A stretch of DNA of 64,000 bases, taken from positions 15,846-79,845 of the forward strand of contig CALJLD010000003.1 in the NCBI GenBank assembly GCA_937982665.1, in the 5' to 3' direction. The stretch comes from an uncultured Planctomycetales bacterium (GTDB taxonomy: Bacteria > Planctomycetota > Planctomycetia > Pirellulales > S012-138). A program made the translations under genes and the position numbers. The notes under the pieces were generated by a model, which had not been told where the DNA came from, ran no database searches, and saw only the letters and a program-made list of their open reading frames with translations. Positions 9,281-18,780 of the stretch are shown piece by piece (positions within the stretch are counted from its first letter, which is position 1; every line of letters starts with the position of its first letter).

Positions 9281-9886
9281 ATGAACGTTGCACGAAAGAC
9301 TCAATTACCGCCAAATCGCCGCGCTGGCGTCACGCTGGTCGAACTAGCGATGGTTTTGCTCTTATTGGGCATTGCCGCTGCTCTGATCATTCCCAGCTTT
9401 GAACCGAACGTTGCGAGTCAATTGGCCAGTGCTGCTGAAATGGTGGCCGCGGACATGCAGTTCGTTCGCAGCTTGGCGGTCTCCAATAACTCCACCTATC
9501 AGGTAACCCTCGACACCAGCTCCAACGAGTATGCGATAACGCATAGCGGGTCCAATCCGACTTTGGATACGCTTCCGCTTACCATGGCGTATCAACGAGA
9601 TACCGGAGGGACCAGGTATCTCATCCCGTTGAATGACACTCCAAAGATTGGTATCGGCGCGCAGCTTCTGGATGCGCTCAGCGGGAGCCCCGCAGCGGCG
9701 ATAGGCAGCTTTGAGTTTGATGCCTTGGGATCTCCCGTGCCGACAGGCGATGTGGAGATCTGGTTGACTGCCGGAAGTGGAGATAGCCGTCGCTACTTGC
9801 CAGTGGTGATCCACGCAGCCACCGGGTTGGCAACTGTGGGCTCCCTCACCGCTTCTGCCCCGGTTGGAGCTACGGCACCAGACTAA
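9281..9886 (+). CDS. GspH/FimT-like pseudopilin
   Basis: A 201-residue prepilin-like protein. The leader 'PPNRRAGVTLVELAMVLLL' carries the peptidase site, with Val rather than Phe at +1 and Glu at +5, followed by the hydrophobic core helix. The region after it ('QLASAAEMVAADMQFVRSLAV') matches the start of GspH/FimT globular domains. AAGG lies eight bases before the ATG. It ends inside the leader of the pilM-like gene's reading frame but 55 bases before the chosen pilM start, so the two are probably co-transcribed. Confidence 0.8.
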   Translation: MNVARKTQLPPNRRAGVTLVELAMVLLLLGIAAALIIPSFEPNVASQLASAAEMVAADMQFVRSLAVSNNSTYQVTLDTSSNEYAITHSGSNPTLDTLPLTMAYQRDTGGTRYLIPLNDTPKIGIGAQLLDALSGSPAAAIGSFEFDALGSPVPTGDVEIWLTAGSGDSRRYLPVVIHAATGLATVGSLTASAPVGATAPD

Positions 9887-9941
9887 TCGCCGGTTCCTCA
9901 ACTCAGGTTCCGGCAATGAATATCAATTACGTTGGCCAGTC

Positions 9942-10991
9942 ATGAAATCTTGGATTCAATCCCAACTCCCAGGTCCGATCGGTGTCGACATCGGTACACG
10001 CTCGACGAAGGCCGTCCAATTCTCGGGCGATCGTCGGCGAGTCTTGGCATCCGCGCGCTGGGAACACGACGTCGGGGATGATTCTCGGGCTCATCGCGAA
10101 GAGCTAGCCAGCGAGGCGTTTCAACGAATTCGTGATGATGGGCGATTCCGTGGGCGCAAGATCATCCTCAGCCTGGGGGCTCGCGACCTCTTCGTGCAGA
10201 ACATGCGCGTCAGCCAGAATCAAACAGCTGATCTGAATCAATTTGTTTCGCGAGAAGTGGCTGAACGCTTGCCATATCCATTGGCCGAGTCCGAGGTGCG
10301 ATACGTTGATGCCGGCGAAGTCAGGCAGGGCGAACTCGTTAAACGAGAACTCATCGGGCTCGCCACGCACCGCCCTTACATCAATCACTTGATCGAGGCG
10401 GCCGAGAAGGCACGTTTGCGTCCAATCGCGATTGACATTGAACCGATGGCTCTTGCTCGTTGCTTCAATCATCAGTTGCGCCGCGAAGATGACGACCGCG
10501 AAGGTGTCATGATGGTCCATGTTGGGGCAGGCAACACGCTAGTTGTCATCGCTCACAGCCGTCAGGTCCGGTTCTTCAAATATCTGGAGACGTCATCGCG
10601 CTCATTTGATGAGGCGGTCGCGCGGCGACTGCGGCTGAAGCCCCACGAAGCGATGGCTTTGCGAAAGAACAACAGTGATCGGCGAAGTGACAAGCGCGAT
10701 TTGGCATCGGACCAGACGATTCTCGAAGCCATTCGTCCCGTCGTTGAAGCTTTGGCCAACGAGTTGTCGTTGTGTCTCAGGTACTACAGTGTGACGTTTC
10801 GTGGACGACCGGTGAACCAATTGATCCTCGCGGGAATCGAGGCTCAAGAGATCCTTCGTTCCACGTTGTCGGATCGACTTGATCTGCCTTGTCAATTGGG
10901 CGATCCACTGCGTGAGATTAACGGCGCGCCAAGCATCACCCGCGGCGCGTGGGATCTCGCCGTTGGATTGGCCCTGCGCACAGCCGTTTAG
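9942..10991 (+). CDS. pilM: PilM-like actin-fold pilus assembly protein
   Basis: A cytoplasmic ATPase-fold protein of 349 residues. 'GPIGVDIGTRSTKAVQF' is the phosphate-1 loop of the actin/FtsA/PilM fold, and 'VMMVHVGAGNTLVVI' is the phosphate-2 region. PilM normally binds the short N-terminal INLLP peptide of PilN and links the inner-membrane complex to the cytoplasm. The next gene begins with exactly such a peptide, which supports the call. The ATG at 9942 was chosen because an upstream frame start would overlap the previous gene and add an unrelated extension. The length is normal for PilM. Confidence 0.85.
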   Translation: MKSWIQSQLPGPIGVDIGTRSTKAVQFSGDRRRVLASARWEHDVGDDSRAHREELASEAFQRIRDDGRFRGRKIILSLGARDLFVQNMRVSQNQTADLNQFVSREVAERLPYPLAESEVRYVDAGEVRQGELVKRELIGLATHRPYINHLIEAAEKARLRPIAIDIEPMALARCFNHQLRREDDDREGVMMVHVGAGNTLVVIAHSRQVRFFKYLETSSRSFDEAVARRLRLKPHEAMALRKNNSDRRSDKRDLASDQTILEAIRPVVEALANELSLCLRYYSVTFRGRPVNQLILAGIEAQEILRSTLSDRLDLPCQLGDPLREINGAPSITRGAWDLAVGLALRTAV

Positions 10992-11037
10992 AACAAGTGA
11001 GTTAGATTGGTCCGTTTCCAAAGTCAGGAACCACCCT

Positions 11038-11727
11038 GTGAATGAAATCAACTTCCTGCCGGTTGAATACCGCAGAAAGAGCTTCGACCGCAAGGATCAG
11101 CGCCGCCAAGCGCTGATGGTGGGGGCGTTGTTCCTGACAATCGGTGCTTCGTACACCTACCAAAGGGCGTCCAATGCGAGCCTCGCCGCGGAACTCGATG
11201 AGGCCCGCAGTTTGCACCGCGTAACGCTCAGTCAGTTCCAGGAGTTGCATGCGATCGAGGCGGAATTGGTCCAGTTGTCAGCGGATGCTGGTGCGCTAGC
11301 CTATTTGGAGCACCCTTGGCCACAGACGCAAATCGTTGCGATGGTTGCAGAAAAAGTGCCAAGTTCTGCCAAACTGACACAATTGAGAGTGGTGCGCATT
11401 CCGAACGCGCCGAGACAGCGCCGACGGGAAGATGAACCGACTCCCGGCAAGACTCCCTTTGCCCGCGACGAAGCCGCGCTCCGCGAAAGATACGATGCAG
11501 CCCCATTTCAACTCTTGATTACCGGCGTGACAGAAGATCATCAAGAGCTGCACAACTTCTTAACGGAACTGGATCGCAGCGCTTTGATTCAACGCGCAGA
11601 GCTGACGAGCTTGGATGGTCTCGAAAATACTGTTAATCAGTTTGAGTTCGTGGTGACGTGTTCTTTGAAGCCAGGTTACGGCGTTCGCGCAAGAAGTGCT
11701 CAGGGGAACTCCGTCGCAAGTGAGTGA
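11038..11727 (+). CDS. pilN: PilN-like inner-membrane alignment protein
   Basis: A 229-residue protein starting at GTG with AGGA eight bases upstream. The first residues, 'VNEINFLPVEYR', are the PilN motif that binds PilM. A transmembrane helix follows at about residues 31-46, then a coiled-coil region and a C-terminal 'PFQLLITGVTEDHQELHNFL' ferredoxin-like domain. PilN and PilO form the inner-membrane platform that connects the motor to the secretin. The gene starts 46 bases after pilM and is followed by a pilO-like gene. Confidence 0.85.
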   Translation: MNEINFLPVEYRRKSFDRKDQRRQALMVGALFLTIGASYTYQRASNASLAAELDEARSLHRVTLSQFQELHAIEAELVQLSADAGALAYLEHPWPQTQIVAMVAEKVPSSAKLTQLRVVRIPNAPRQRRREDEPTPGKTPFARDEAALRERYDAAPFQLLITGVTEDHQELHNFLTELDRSALIQRAELTSLDGLENTVNQFEFVVTCSLKPGYGVRARSAQGNSVASE

Positions 11728-11767
11728 AAGAACAAACGGCGATAAGTGAGATTGCTGCGAGGAACCA

Positions 11768-12376
11768 ATGGAGACCAACAACAAGCAGATCGCGAAGCGA
11801 ACATCGAACGGCTGGCAACGTCCGCGTCAGCGCCTGTTGGGGAAATCCAACGTGCGCATGCTGATCGTGACCGTGGCCACTTGTGCTTGTTACATCTACT
11901 TCGTTCATCAGCCGGCCCGCAAGTCGCGCGATGCCGTCCAGGCGGAATTGGATGCTGTTCAGTTGGAACTTGCCGACGCAAACACGCTCCCCTTCCGTCT
12001 GGCCAGTGCGATCGAGCGTCGTGATGCTGCGCGAGAGTATGTCGCCAATTGGAGGCATGCATCGCCAAGTTCAGCGCGAGCCGCAAGCTTTGGCGCCGTC
12101 GTCGCACAGATCATTGCCGATGCCGGTGCACAAACGGATCGACTGAATCCCGAAAATGAAGTGCAGTTCGAGGCCATCGGCCAGGTACCGATCACCGTTG
12201 AATTCGACGCATACTTTGGCCAGGCATGTGAAGTTATTGCTCAACTGGAGCAGCGCGAGGAATGCATCTGGATTGATGAGTTGCAACTGGATGTTCGCGA
12301 GGCGCAAAGCAATCCTCGCTTGCATTGCATGTTGAGATTGGGGGTTTTTACCGATAACTCGAAGAATTCCGATTAG
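11768..12376 (+). CDS. pilO: PilO-like inner-membrane alignment protein
   Basis: A 202-residue membrane protein with a basic cytoplasmic tail, one transmembrane segment ('RMLIVTVATCACYIYFV', about residues 31-47), a coiled coil ('AVQAELDAVQLELADAN') and a C-terminal domain with 'ITVEFDAYFGQACEVIAQL', the usual ferredoxin-like fold of PilO. It would pair with PilN in the inner membrane. The call rests mainly on topology and on its place between the pilN-like and pilP-like genes, since PilO sequences are poorly conserved. A GAGG ribosome site precedes the ATG. Confidence 0.75.
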   Translation: METNNKQIAKRTSNGWQRPRQRLLGKSNVRMLIVTVATCACYIYFVHQPARKSRDAVQAELDAVQLELADANTLPFRLASAIERRDAAREYVANWRHASPSSARAASFGAVVAQIIADAGAQTDRLNPENEVQFEAIGQVPITVEFDAYFGQACEVIAQLEQREECIWIDELQLDVREAQSNPRLHCMLRLGVFTDNSKNSD

Positions 12377-12437
12377 GTCAAGGACTCCGGCGTCCGATTA
12401 CTCCGAGAGCGAGACGATTCGCAGAGACTCCAAAGCT

Positions 12438-13160
12438 ATGTCAAGCAACCTTACCCAACAATTGCAGCGCGAATTGAAGAACCACCCCATTAAGGCCGGT
12501 GCGCTGGCGTTGCTGGCTGTGGTAGCCCTATGGTTTTGGGCTCCGTTGGTCGTTGGGTTGTTTGGCGACGACTCGATGTCCGAGACAAGCACGCCGGCAA
12601 CTTCGCCGGCTGCGGTCACAACCACCGCGACCACGGCCAACCCGGCGGCAGTGGCACCGAACGACAACGCTCCGGCAGGTCAATTGAAGTGGACCGAACT
12701 TGTTGAACTCATGGCCGCGGATCCGCTGAAGCAGCCACTTGCGAAAGTCTCTTATTCGCGCGACCCGTTCGCCGCGATGACGGAATTACAAGTTGACGGG
12801 GCTGCTGGAACTCAATCGACAACCGATTCTGGCAACCTTCCCAATCGGCCCTTAGCAAATAACGAAGGTGCGCCGGTTCAAGTTGATGCTCAGGGCGAAC
12901 CCATCCCACCGGCAGGACCTTTGCTGATGGGAACGGCGATCGGCCTAAGCCGCCGCTCGGCGGTAATCGATGGTCGAGCGATCCAGGAAGGCGAGTTCGT
13001 CCTTGCTCGGGATGGAAAGCGCTACTTCGTCGAGAGGATTCTTGCGCGAAAGGTTGTCCTGCGGGATGGCAGCAAGACTCTGATCTTGACACAGGGAAAC
13101 GACGCCACGGATGCGACTGTCGACGACGGTAGTGCGATCATCCGCCGGACAGCGAGTTAA
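12438..13160 (+). CDS. PilP/GspC-like inner-membrane protein
   Basis: A 240-residue protein with a single N-terminal transmembrane helix ('AGALALLAVVALWFWAPLV'), a long Thr/Ala/Pro-rich linker, and a small C-terminal beta domain around 'SAVIDGRAIQEGEFVLARD' and 'VVLRDGSKTLIL'. This layout, and the repeated strand-turn pattern of the last domain, match the HR domain of PilP and GspC, which contacts the secretin N-terminal domain. It lies directly before the secretin gene, as pilP does before pilQ. The identification is by architecture and position. Confidence 0.6.
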   Translation: MSSNLTQQLQRELKNHPIKAGALALLAVVALWFWAPLVVGLFGDDSMSETSTPATSPAAVTTTATTANPAAVAPNDNAPAGQLKWTELVELMAADPLKQPLAKVSYSRDPFAAMTELQVDGAAGTQSTTDSGNLPNRPLANNEGAPVQVDAQGEPIPPAGPLLMGTAIGLSRRSAVIDGRAIQEGEFVLARDGKRYFVERILARKVVLRDGSKTLILTQGNDATDATVDDGSAIIRRTAS

Positions 13161-13229
13161 TCAGAGACGCGATGTGAGAGCCATTACGGAAGTTGGCAAC
13201 AAACATAATCACCAGGTCACGGACGATCG

Positions 13230-15593
13230 ATGAAATCTCTAGCTCGATTAACGCCATTGATGCTGTGTGCCGTCGCAGGCATCGCTTTGGCCTGGTTGGC
13301 ATTCCAAATCGCCACGCCTGATGCAGTGCAGGGCCAAGTAGCGCTGAACTCAGAATCAGCCGTTGGCCAGCATTCGAGGCCGGTCGCGCACAACGGCGAG
13401 CCGCATTCCCAATGCGCGGACTCCAGTTGTACGGCTTGCCAAGAGCACGGTGGGACTCTTGCCAACTCGCGCGGAACAACCGCGCTGCCCTGGCAGGCAG
13501 GGGATGCTAAGCCGGAAGGGTTCAATCAGCCTTTGACATCGGTTCCCAACGTTTGGGACGCGCCGACGCCCTCCCCGCAGGCAATTCTGCAAGCGCAGGC
13601 GGACGCATTGGGAATGGGCTCCCAGCAGCAGAACAACTCACTGCTCTACACAACTCCGCATGAGACCATTCGCCAGCCGCCGCCACTGATGAATCAGCAG
13701 AGGCACGAGGGACGAGCGGCTCAGTCGCTCGGGAATGCTCAAGATCCACTGCAGCCAGATGGACTGATGGGATCAAACGAGATGCCGCAATTTGAAGCCG
13801 CTATCCCGTATGGACCCCAACCGCTATCAACGCTCGTTGTGCGCACGATCAGTACCGGCACTGCGTTCCCACAAGACGGCCAAGTCTTTCCCGGCGAGGG
13901 CGACGACAAGCTAGAGATCTACGTCAACAATCGCGATGTCCGTGAAGTGCTGACCCTGCTTGCCGAACAGGGCGGCGTGAACATCCTGCCACTCCCCGGA
14001 GCCATCGGAGAGTTCAGCTTCGCGATGAGCGGCGTAACTGTTGAACAGGCACTTGATGGCATCTTGCTCTCGACAGGTTTGATCGCCAAGCGCGAAGGCG
14101 CATTCATTCTGGTGGGCGCTCCCGGCGATTTCGAAGCGGCCCGCAAACCGTACGATTACATTTCCACGCGGATCTATCGTCCGGACTACATTACCGCCAC
14201 CGACTTGTCGGCACTCATCACTCCGCTGCTTACGCAGGGCATAAGCAAGATCCAAGCCACCGCGCCAAATGACAACGGTATTCCCTCAGACGCCGAACAA
14301 GCAGGCGGGAATTCGTTCGCCGACACTGATGCGGTAATCGTCCAAGACTACGAGTCGGTGCTGCAACGCATCGATAAGATTGTCCTGGAAGCTGATCGTC
14401 GCCCGCTGCAAGTTGCCATTGAGGCGATGATTCTTAGTGTGGCGCTGGAAGATGAAATCGACCTCGGCGTTGATTTCGAGTTTCTGCGCAACCAGGGAAC
14501 GATTCGCTTTGGGCTCGGTTCGCCCGAGTCATCCCTAGCGAACGTCAGCTTTGACGATGGCGGGCTTAGGTTCGCTTTCTTGGATAGCAGCCTGGGCACA
14601 TTCATTGAGGCGCTGGAACAAATCGGTGATACCGACGTGATCGCGACGCCTCGCCTGACGGTGCTGAACAAACAACGGGCGGAAATCCTGATTGGCGCGC
14701 AACTGGGCTACGTCAATACAACTGTTACCGAGACAGCCGCGACACAATCGGTCGATTTCTTGGAGATCGGCACCCAGCTGCGATTGCGTCCGTTCATCGC
14801 GCGCGATGGGTCAATCCGGATGGAAATCCACCCGGAACTCTCCACTGGCAATGTGAGAATCGAGGGGGGCTTCACATTGCCAGACAAGGAAGTCACATCA
14901 GTTACGACGAACATCATGGTGCAAGATGGATGCACCATTGTGATCGGCGGGTTGATGCGCGAGGATCTGGTTACAAACCAGCGGCAAGTTCCTTACTTGG
15001 GAAGTTTGCCCTGGATTGGAGCGCTGTTCCGCTCGAAATCGGAATCCACCGAAAAGCGCGAGATCGTGTTGCTGGTCACGCCTCGAATTGTTCATGAGCC
15101 GGAAGTGTGTTCCGAAGGCGAGGCCGTGGCTTGCGAATTTCATCGCCGTCAAGCGGCGGTAGCCAATCGCATGTCACCACTTTCGCGAGATGCCGCGGCA
15201 CGTCGCCATTTCCACAACGCTCAAAATGCCTGGGCCGCGGGCGATCGCGGTCGCGCGCTGGACCAGGTGCACTGGTCGCTGCTGTTCAACCCACAAAATC
15301 GTGCGGCACTGGATCTGCAAGCCGACATCCTCGGCAATCGCCCCTTGGGCAATCACACGTTGCCGCCGGCTAACCCGCATGGCCAACTGCCCAGCCCTGT
15401 TCCGCCGCATGCTCATCCCCATCAGCAAACGGAGTATGCACCGCAAGGTGTTGATGGTGTTGAAAGCATCCCTCCAGGCTCGCGCTTTCCGGACGGACAA
15501 GCTCCAGCACCTGGCTCGTCAACACAGTCGCTTGGCAACCCGGGAACATTTCCGGCTGCTGGACGCTCGGCTCTGATTCCTCGTACGAATTGA
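13230..15593 (+). CDS. Secretin (PilQ/GspD family outer-membrane channel)
   Basis: A 787-residue outer-membrane secretin. After a signal peptide comes an unusual low-complexity stretch of about 190 residues rich in Gln and Pro. An STN/N0-type domain follows at about residue 227 ('LEIYVNNRDVREVLTLLAE'), then a ring-building domain near 300-400, and the conserved secretin channel from about 470 to 620, including 'PYLGSLPWIGALFRS' and the end motif 'EIVLLVTPRIV'. The C-terminal 165 residues contain a TPR-like helix pair and a His/Pro-rich tail. It would form the multimeric gate for the pilus or secreted substrate. A separate lipoprotein follows 56 bases on and could act as pilotin. Confidence 0.92.
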   Translation: MKSLARLTPLMLCAVAGIALAWLAFQIATPDAVQGQVALNSESAVGQHSRPVAHNGEPHSQCADSSCTACQEHGGTLANSRGTTALPWQAGDAKPEGFNQPLTSVPNVWDAPTPSPQAILQAQADALGMGSQQQNNSLLYTTPHETIRQPPPLMNQQRHEGRAAQSLGNAQDPLQPDGLMGSNEMPQFEAAIPYGPQPLSTLVVRTISTGTAFPQDGQVFPGEGDDKLEIYVNNRDVREVLTLLAEQGGVNILPLPGAIGEFSFAMSGVTVEQALDGILLSTGLIAKREGAFILVGAPGDFEAARKPYDYISTRIYRPDYITATDLSALITPLLTQGISKIQATAPNDNGIPSDAEQAGGNSFADTDAVIVQDYESVLQRIDKIVLEADRRPLQVAIEAMILSVALEDEIDLGVDFEFLRNQGTIRFGLGSPESSLANVSFDDGGLRFAFLDSSLGTFIEALEQIGDTDVIATPRLTVLNKQRAEILIGAQLGYVNTTVTETAATQSVDFLEIGTQLRLRPFIARDGSIRMEIHPELSTGNVRIEGGFTLPDKEVTSVTTNIMVQDGCTIVIGGLMREDLVTNQRQVPYLGSLPWIGALFRSKSESTEKREIVLLVTPRIVHEPEVCSEGEAVACEFHRRQAAVANRMSPLSRDAAARRHFHNAQNAWAAGDRGRALDQVHWSLLFNPQNRAALDLQADILGNRPLGNHTLPPANPHGQLPSPVPPHAHPHQQTEYAPQGVDGVESIPPGSRFPDGQAPAPGSSTQSLGNPGTFPAAGRSALIPRTN

Positions 15594-15649
15594 CGCACCC
15601 TTGACTGACCCGCTCGATGACAGACAGGCCTGAACCAAGAGGCAATCGA

Positions 15650-17029
15650 ATGTTGCTGCGTAAGAAGATCGTTGCCATTTTGTTCGCTCCTTGCCTTGGT
15701 GGATGCGCGTTCGCTCCGCAGGAGCCGGTTTCCACACCGGCGCTCGAACAATGGGCGGCCGAGCATCCCGAGGTGAGTGAAGAGCTTGCGCGGAACACGC
15801 ATGGGAGCGCCAAGCCCCCAGGTACTGCCAATACGCAACGTTGGCTGACAGCCCAGCAGCATGCCGCGCGCTATGAGACAGCTCTTGCCGCATGGCAACA
15901 AGATGACACGGAGACGTGTCGCAAAGTCTTGCTTGAGGTCTTGTGCGAAGATCCACAGCACCGCGATTCCCTCCTCTTATTGGCACAGCTGGAAATGCTG
16001 GACCGCCGCGCTGCTGCCGTTCAGCAGCCATTGATCGCGTATTGCAATGCGAACCCCAAGGACTCCTCGGCCCAGCACATGTTGGGGCTGGTGTTGGAGT
16101 CCATGGGCGAAAAGCGGGCCGCGCTGACCCGCTATCGCCAAGCCGCCGATCTTGCCCCGGAGAATCTCGCTTTTCAGGCAAGTGTTGATGGCATCCTTGA
16201 TCCCGGAAACTCCACGATAATTCCTGACTCAAAGACAGAGACCGAACCGGGCTCCACAGACTTGTTGGCAACAGATGGCAGCGCATCACGGTTGCAAATC
16301 AGCGAACCCACCCAGGTCTCGGCGACCGCAGGCCCGCGCCGCCGCCTCGTGGATGACTACGCGAATGGCGACACAGGCACACGAGAAATGCTGGCCGCGA
16401 CGCAACAATCCCATGTACCAGAGACGGGAGACACGTCCATCTCCCGCGTCGTCCAAGCAGGTTCCCAGGCACGAAGCAATCGGCTATCCAGCATGTTTGC
16501 GGCCTCAAAAATCAACGACATCGGTCGCGGTGCGCGCGAAGAGTCATCTGTCGCTCCAGCAAACGGTTTGCCTGCAACAGATGCTCAAGTCGAACTTGCG
16601 TCGGCGTCGCAAACAACTGACTCAATCTACGACGCGAACGTACGACCCGCGGGCGGTACAGCGGCTTCAGCGAACCCAGTATCCGACAAAGACACGCTGC
16701 TACTCACGCAAGCAGTTGAGTTGATCCGAACGGGACAACCGGACAAAGGCCTGCAACTGTTAACCATGAGCACGGGTTTGGAACGGTCAGCGCGGTTTTA
16801 CCGCGTGTATGGGATGGCCCAGTTCGAAACTGGCGACGCCCAAGGCGCAGCAACGTCACTCTCAAAATCGCTTTCTTTGGACGATACCTCTGCACTGTCC
16901 TATTTTTTGATGGGCGCATCATTGAGCCAATTAGGCCATGCGGCTGAAGCGGAAGGCCACTTCCAGCAAGCCGCTCGGCTTGATCCACGGTTTGCCAGCA
17001 ACTCATCAGCGGGATCTGAAAGGCGTTGA
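15650..17029 (+). CDS. TPR-repeat lipoprotein, possible secretin pilotin
   Basis: A 459-residue lipoprotein. The signal peptide ends in the lipobox LGGC, with Cys at about residue 19. TPR-like helix pairs follow at about 60-165, then a long Ser/Thr/Asp-rich disordered middle, then a second TPR block at the C-terminus ('LIRTGQPDKGLQLLTMSTG' onwards). The ATG at 15650 has GAGG upstream and gives a normal lipoprotein signal; an ATG at 15617 would add a polar extension. Its position right after the secretin gene and its TPR content recall PilF/PilW pilotins, although PilF is much shorter, so this role is inferred. Confidence 0.75.
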   Translation: MLLRKKIVAILFAPCLGGCAFAPQEPVSTPALEQWAAEHPEVSEELARNTHGSAKPPGTANTQRWLTAQQHAARYETALAAWQQDDTETCRKVLLEVLCEDPQHRDSLLLLAQLEMLDRRAAAVQQPLIAYCNANPKDSSAQHMLGLVLESMGEKRAALTRYRQAADLAPENLAFQASVDGILDPGNSTIIPDSKTETEPGSTDLLATDGSASRLQISEPTQVSATAGPRRRLVDDYANGDTGTREMLAATQQSHVPETGDTSISRVVQAGSQARSNRLSSMFAASKINDIGRGAREESSVAPANGLPATDAQVELASASQTTDSIYDANVRPAGGTAASANPVSDKDTLLLTQAVELIRTGQPDKGLQLLTMSTGLERSARFYRVYGMAQFETGDAQGAATSLSKSLSLDDTSALSYFLMGASLSQLGHAAEAEGHFQQAARLDPRFASNSSAGSERR

Positions 17030-17101
17030 GAACTCGACGTCGGTCAAAAACTCGCCGAGTTGATGGTGATACCAACACGCGAGTCCTGACCGTCGTCAGC
17101 C

Positions 17102-18718
17102 ATGAACTACTTTAAGACCGCACTGCTGCTAGCCTGTGTGGCTTTGGCGTTGACCATCACCTTTGGGCTCCCTTGGGTGTGGCGGCTCGCTGTTCAAAGC
17201 GGGCTTTCATCCGAAGGGAACTCCTGGGGACGTGGATTCCTCGTTGGCGGCTCATTGGCAATTTCTTGGGCAGCCGTTGTTGTCATGGCTGTGCTTGCAT
17301 ACCGCCAGGTCAATGCCACGTTTGATCATCTCACCCGTTTGGCCGAAGTGCCTGACGAAGACCTTGAGGACGTGGCCCTCAGTGCTGTCGAAGCGCCCCG
17401 CCCTCAATGGCGCACAGCCGTTCGCGAAATCCAATCACGGCTGGCGAACTTATCTAATGAGGCTCACGCGCGCGGCGCGGAGTCATCCTCCTTGGAGCTG
17501 AAAGCTCGTTTGGTTGAAGCCGAGCAACGGAGATATGCATCCATCCTTCGCGGGGTTCGGGAGCCGTTGCTGGTTGTCAACGAATTCGATGAGCTGATCC
17601 TGGCCAATCAGTCGGCGGAACAATTGCTGAGCTTTGACCTGGGAGACTGCGTCGGCAAGCCGCTCGCCGAGATCATCAAGCAACGTGAAATTTCGGAGCT
17701 TCTCAAAGAGCTGCGCAAGCACAAACGGCCAACCTTCCGCAGTGAAGAATTGGACGCACCGCTTGGCAGTGACGAACTGTCGTATCGCGTGGCCGCTTGG
17801 AACTTGCTTGAACAGCCTGGTTGGACCGACAACTTTGCGGCGCACGAAGAGCACCTCGCCGGCGAGGAACTGGAGCCGCGCGGTGCCGTTGCCATGTTCT
17901 ATGACATCAGTGCCGAGAAGAAGACACAACATCGGCACGCGGAGTTTGTTGCCGCGGTCAGCCATGAGATGAAAACGCCGCTGGCCGGAATTCGCGCGTA
18001 TGTCGAAATGTTGCAAGACGGCGACGCGGAGGATGACGAGACTCGCGATGAGTTCCTCTCTGTGATCGAAAGTCAGGCAACGCGACTCACAAGACTCGTC
18101 GAGAACTTGCTCAACCTCGCCCGAATTGAGTCAGGAGTTGTCAAAGTCAGCAAGTCGCTGCATTCACTGAATGAAATCTTGGAGAAAGCCGCTGAGATTG
18201 TTCGGCCGGCCATGGAGGACCGTGGCAATGAACTGCGAGTTGAACTCAGTCCCATGTACTTGAACGTCTATGTGGACAGAGACCAAATCTTGCAGGCAGC
18301 GATCAACCTGCTAACCAACGCCAACAAATACACCGCTGCTGGAGGGAAGATTACGCTCCGTAGTCGCGCCTTCGATAAGCAGGTTCAGATTGAAGTGGAA
18401 GACACAGGCGTAGGACTCTCGCAAGAAGATTGCGTCAATGTCTTCGCCAAGTTCTACCGTGTTGGAAAAGACAAACAAATGGCCGATGGCACAGGGCTGG
18501 GTTTGCCCCTAGCAAAGTCCATCGTCGAAGAGGTGCACGGCGGATGTCTTTCGTTGCGCAGCGAGCCGGATGTCGGCAGTACGTTCACCATTACGCTTCC
18601 GTCGGCCAAGACGTTCTCGCAAACACGCAAGGAGGACAATGAAGAAGAATCGGATCGAGAAGCCGATGGTTCGAGCGACTTAATTAGTGCCGCGCAGGGC
18701 GAGCACTCAGAAGGCTGA
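17102..18718 (+). CDS. PAS-containing sensor histidine kinase
   Basis: A membrane-bound histidine kinase of 538 residues. It has two N-terminal transmembrane helices (about 7-28 and 48-66), a linker, and a PAS domain (about 140-215, 'EPLLVVNEFDELILANQSA'). A HisKA domain follows with the phosphoacceptor His at about residue 288 in 'AVSHEMKTPLAGIRAY'. The HATPase domain has N box 'NLLTNANKYTAAGG', G1 'DTGVGLS' and G2 'GTGLGLPLAKSIVEE'. The periplasmic loop is short, so the signal is probably sensed in the membrane or by PAS. The likely partner is the receiver protein encoded 62 bases downstream. Its place inside a secretion cluster suggests control of assembly or activity. Confidence 0.92.
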   Translation: MNYFKTALLLACVALALTITFGLPWVWRLAVQSGLSSEGNSWGRGFLVGGSLAISWAAVVVMAVLAYRQVNATFDHLTRLAEVPDEDLEDVALSAVEAPRPQWRTAVREIQSRLANLSNEAHARGAESSSLELKARLVEAEQRRYASILRGVREPLLVVNEFDELILANQSAEQLLSFDLGDCVGKPLAEIIKQREISELLKELRKHKRPTFRSEELDAPLGSDELSYRVAAWNLLEQPGWTDNFAAHEEHLAGEELEPRGAVAMFYDISAEKKTQHRHAEFVAAVSHEMKTPLAGIRAYVEMLQDGDAEDDETRDEFLSVIESQATRLTRLVENLLNLARIESGVVKVSKSLHSLNEILEKAAEIVRPAMEDRGNELRVELSPMYLNVYVDRDQILQAAINLLTNANKYTAAGGKITLRSRAFDKQVQIEVEDTGVGLSQEDCVNVFAKFYRVGKDKQMADGTGLGLPLAKSIVEEVHGGCLSLRSEPDVGSTFTITLPSAKTFSQTRKEDNEEESDREADGSSDLISAAQGEHSEG

Positions 18719-18780
18719 CATCACCCCTGGCTGCCAGACTCCGCAACTGGCGAACGCCTAAATTTCAATTTGGAACAACC

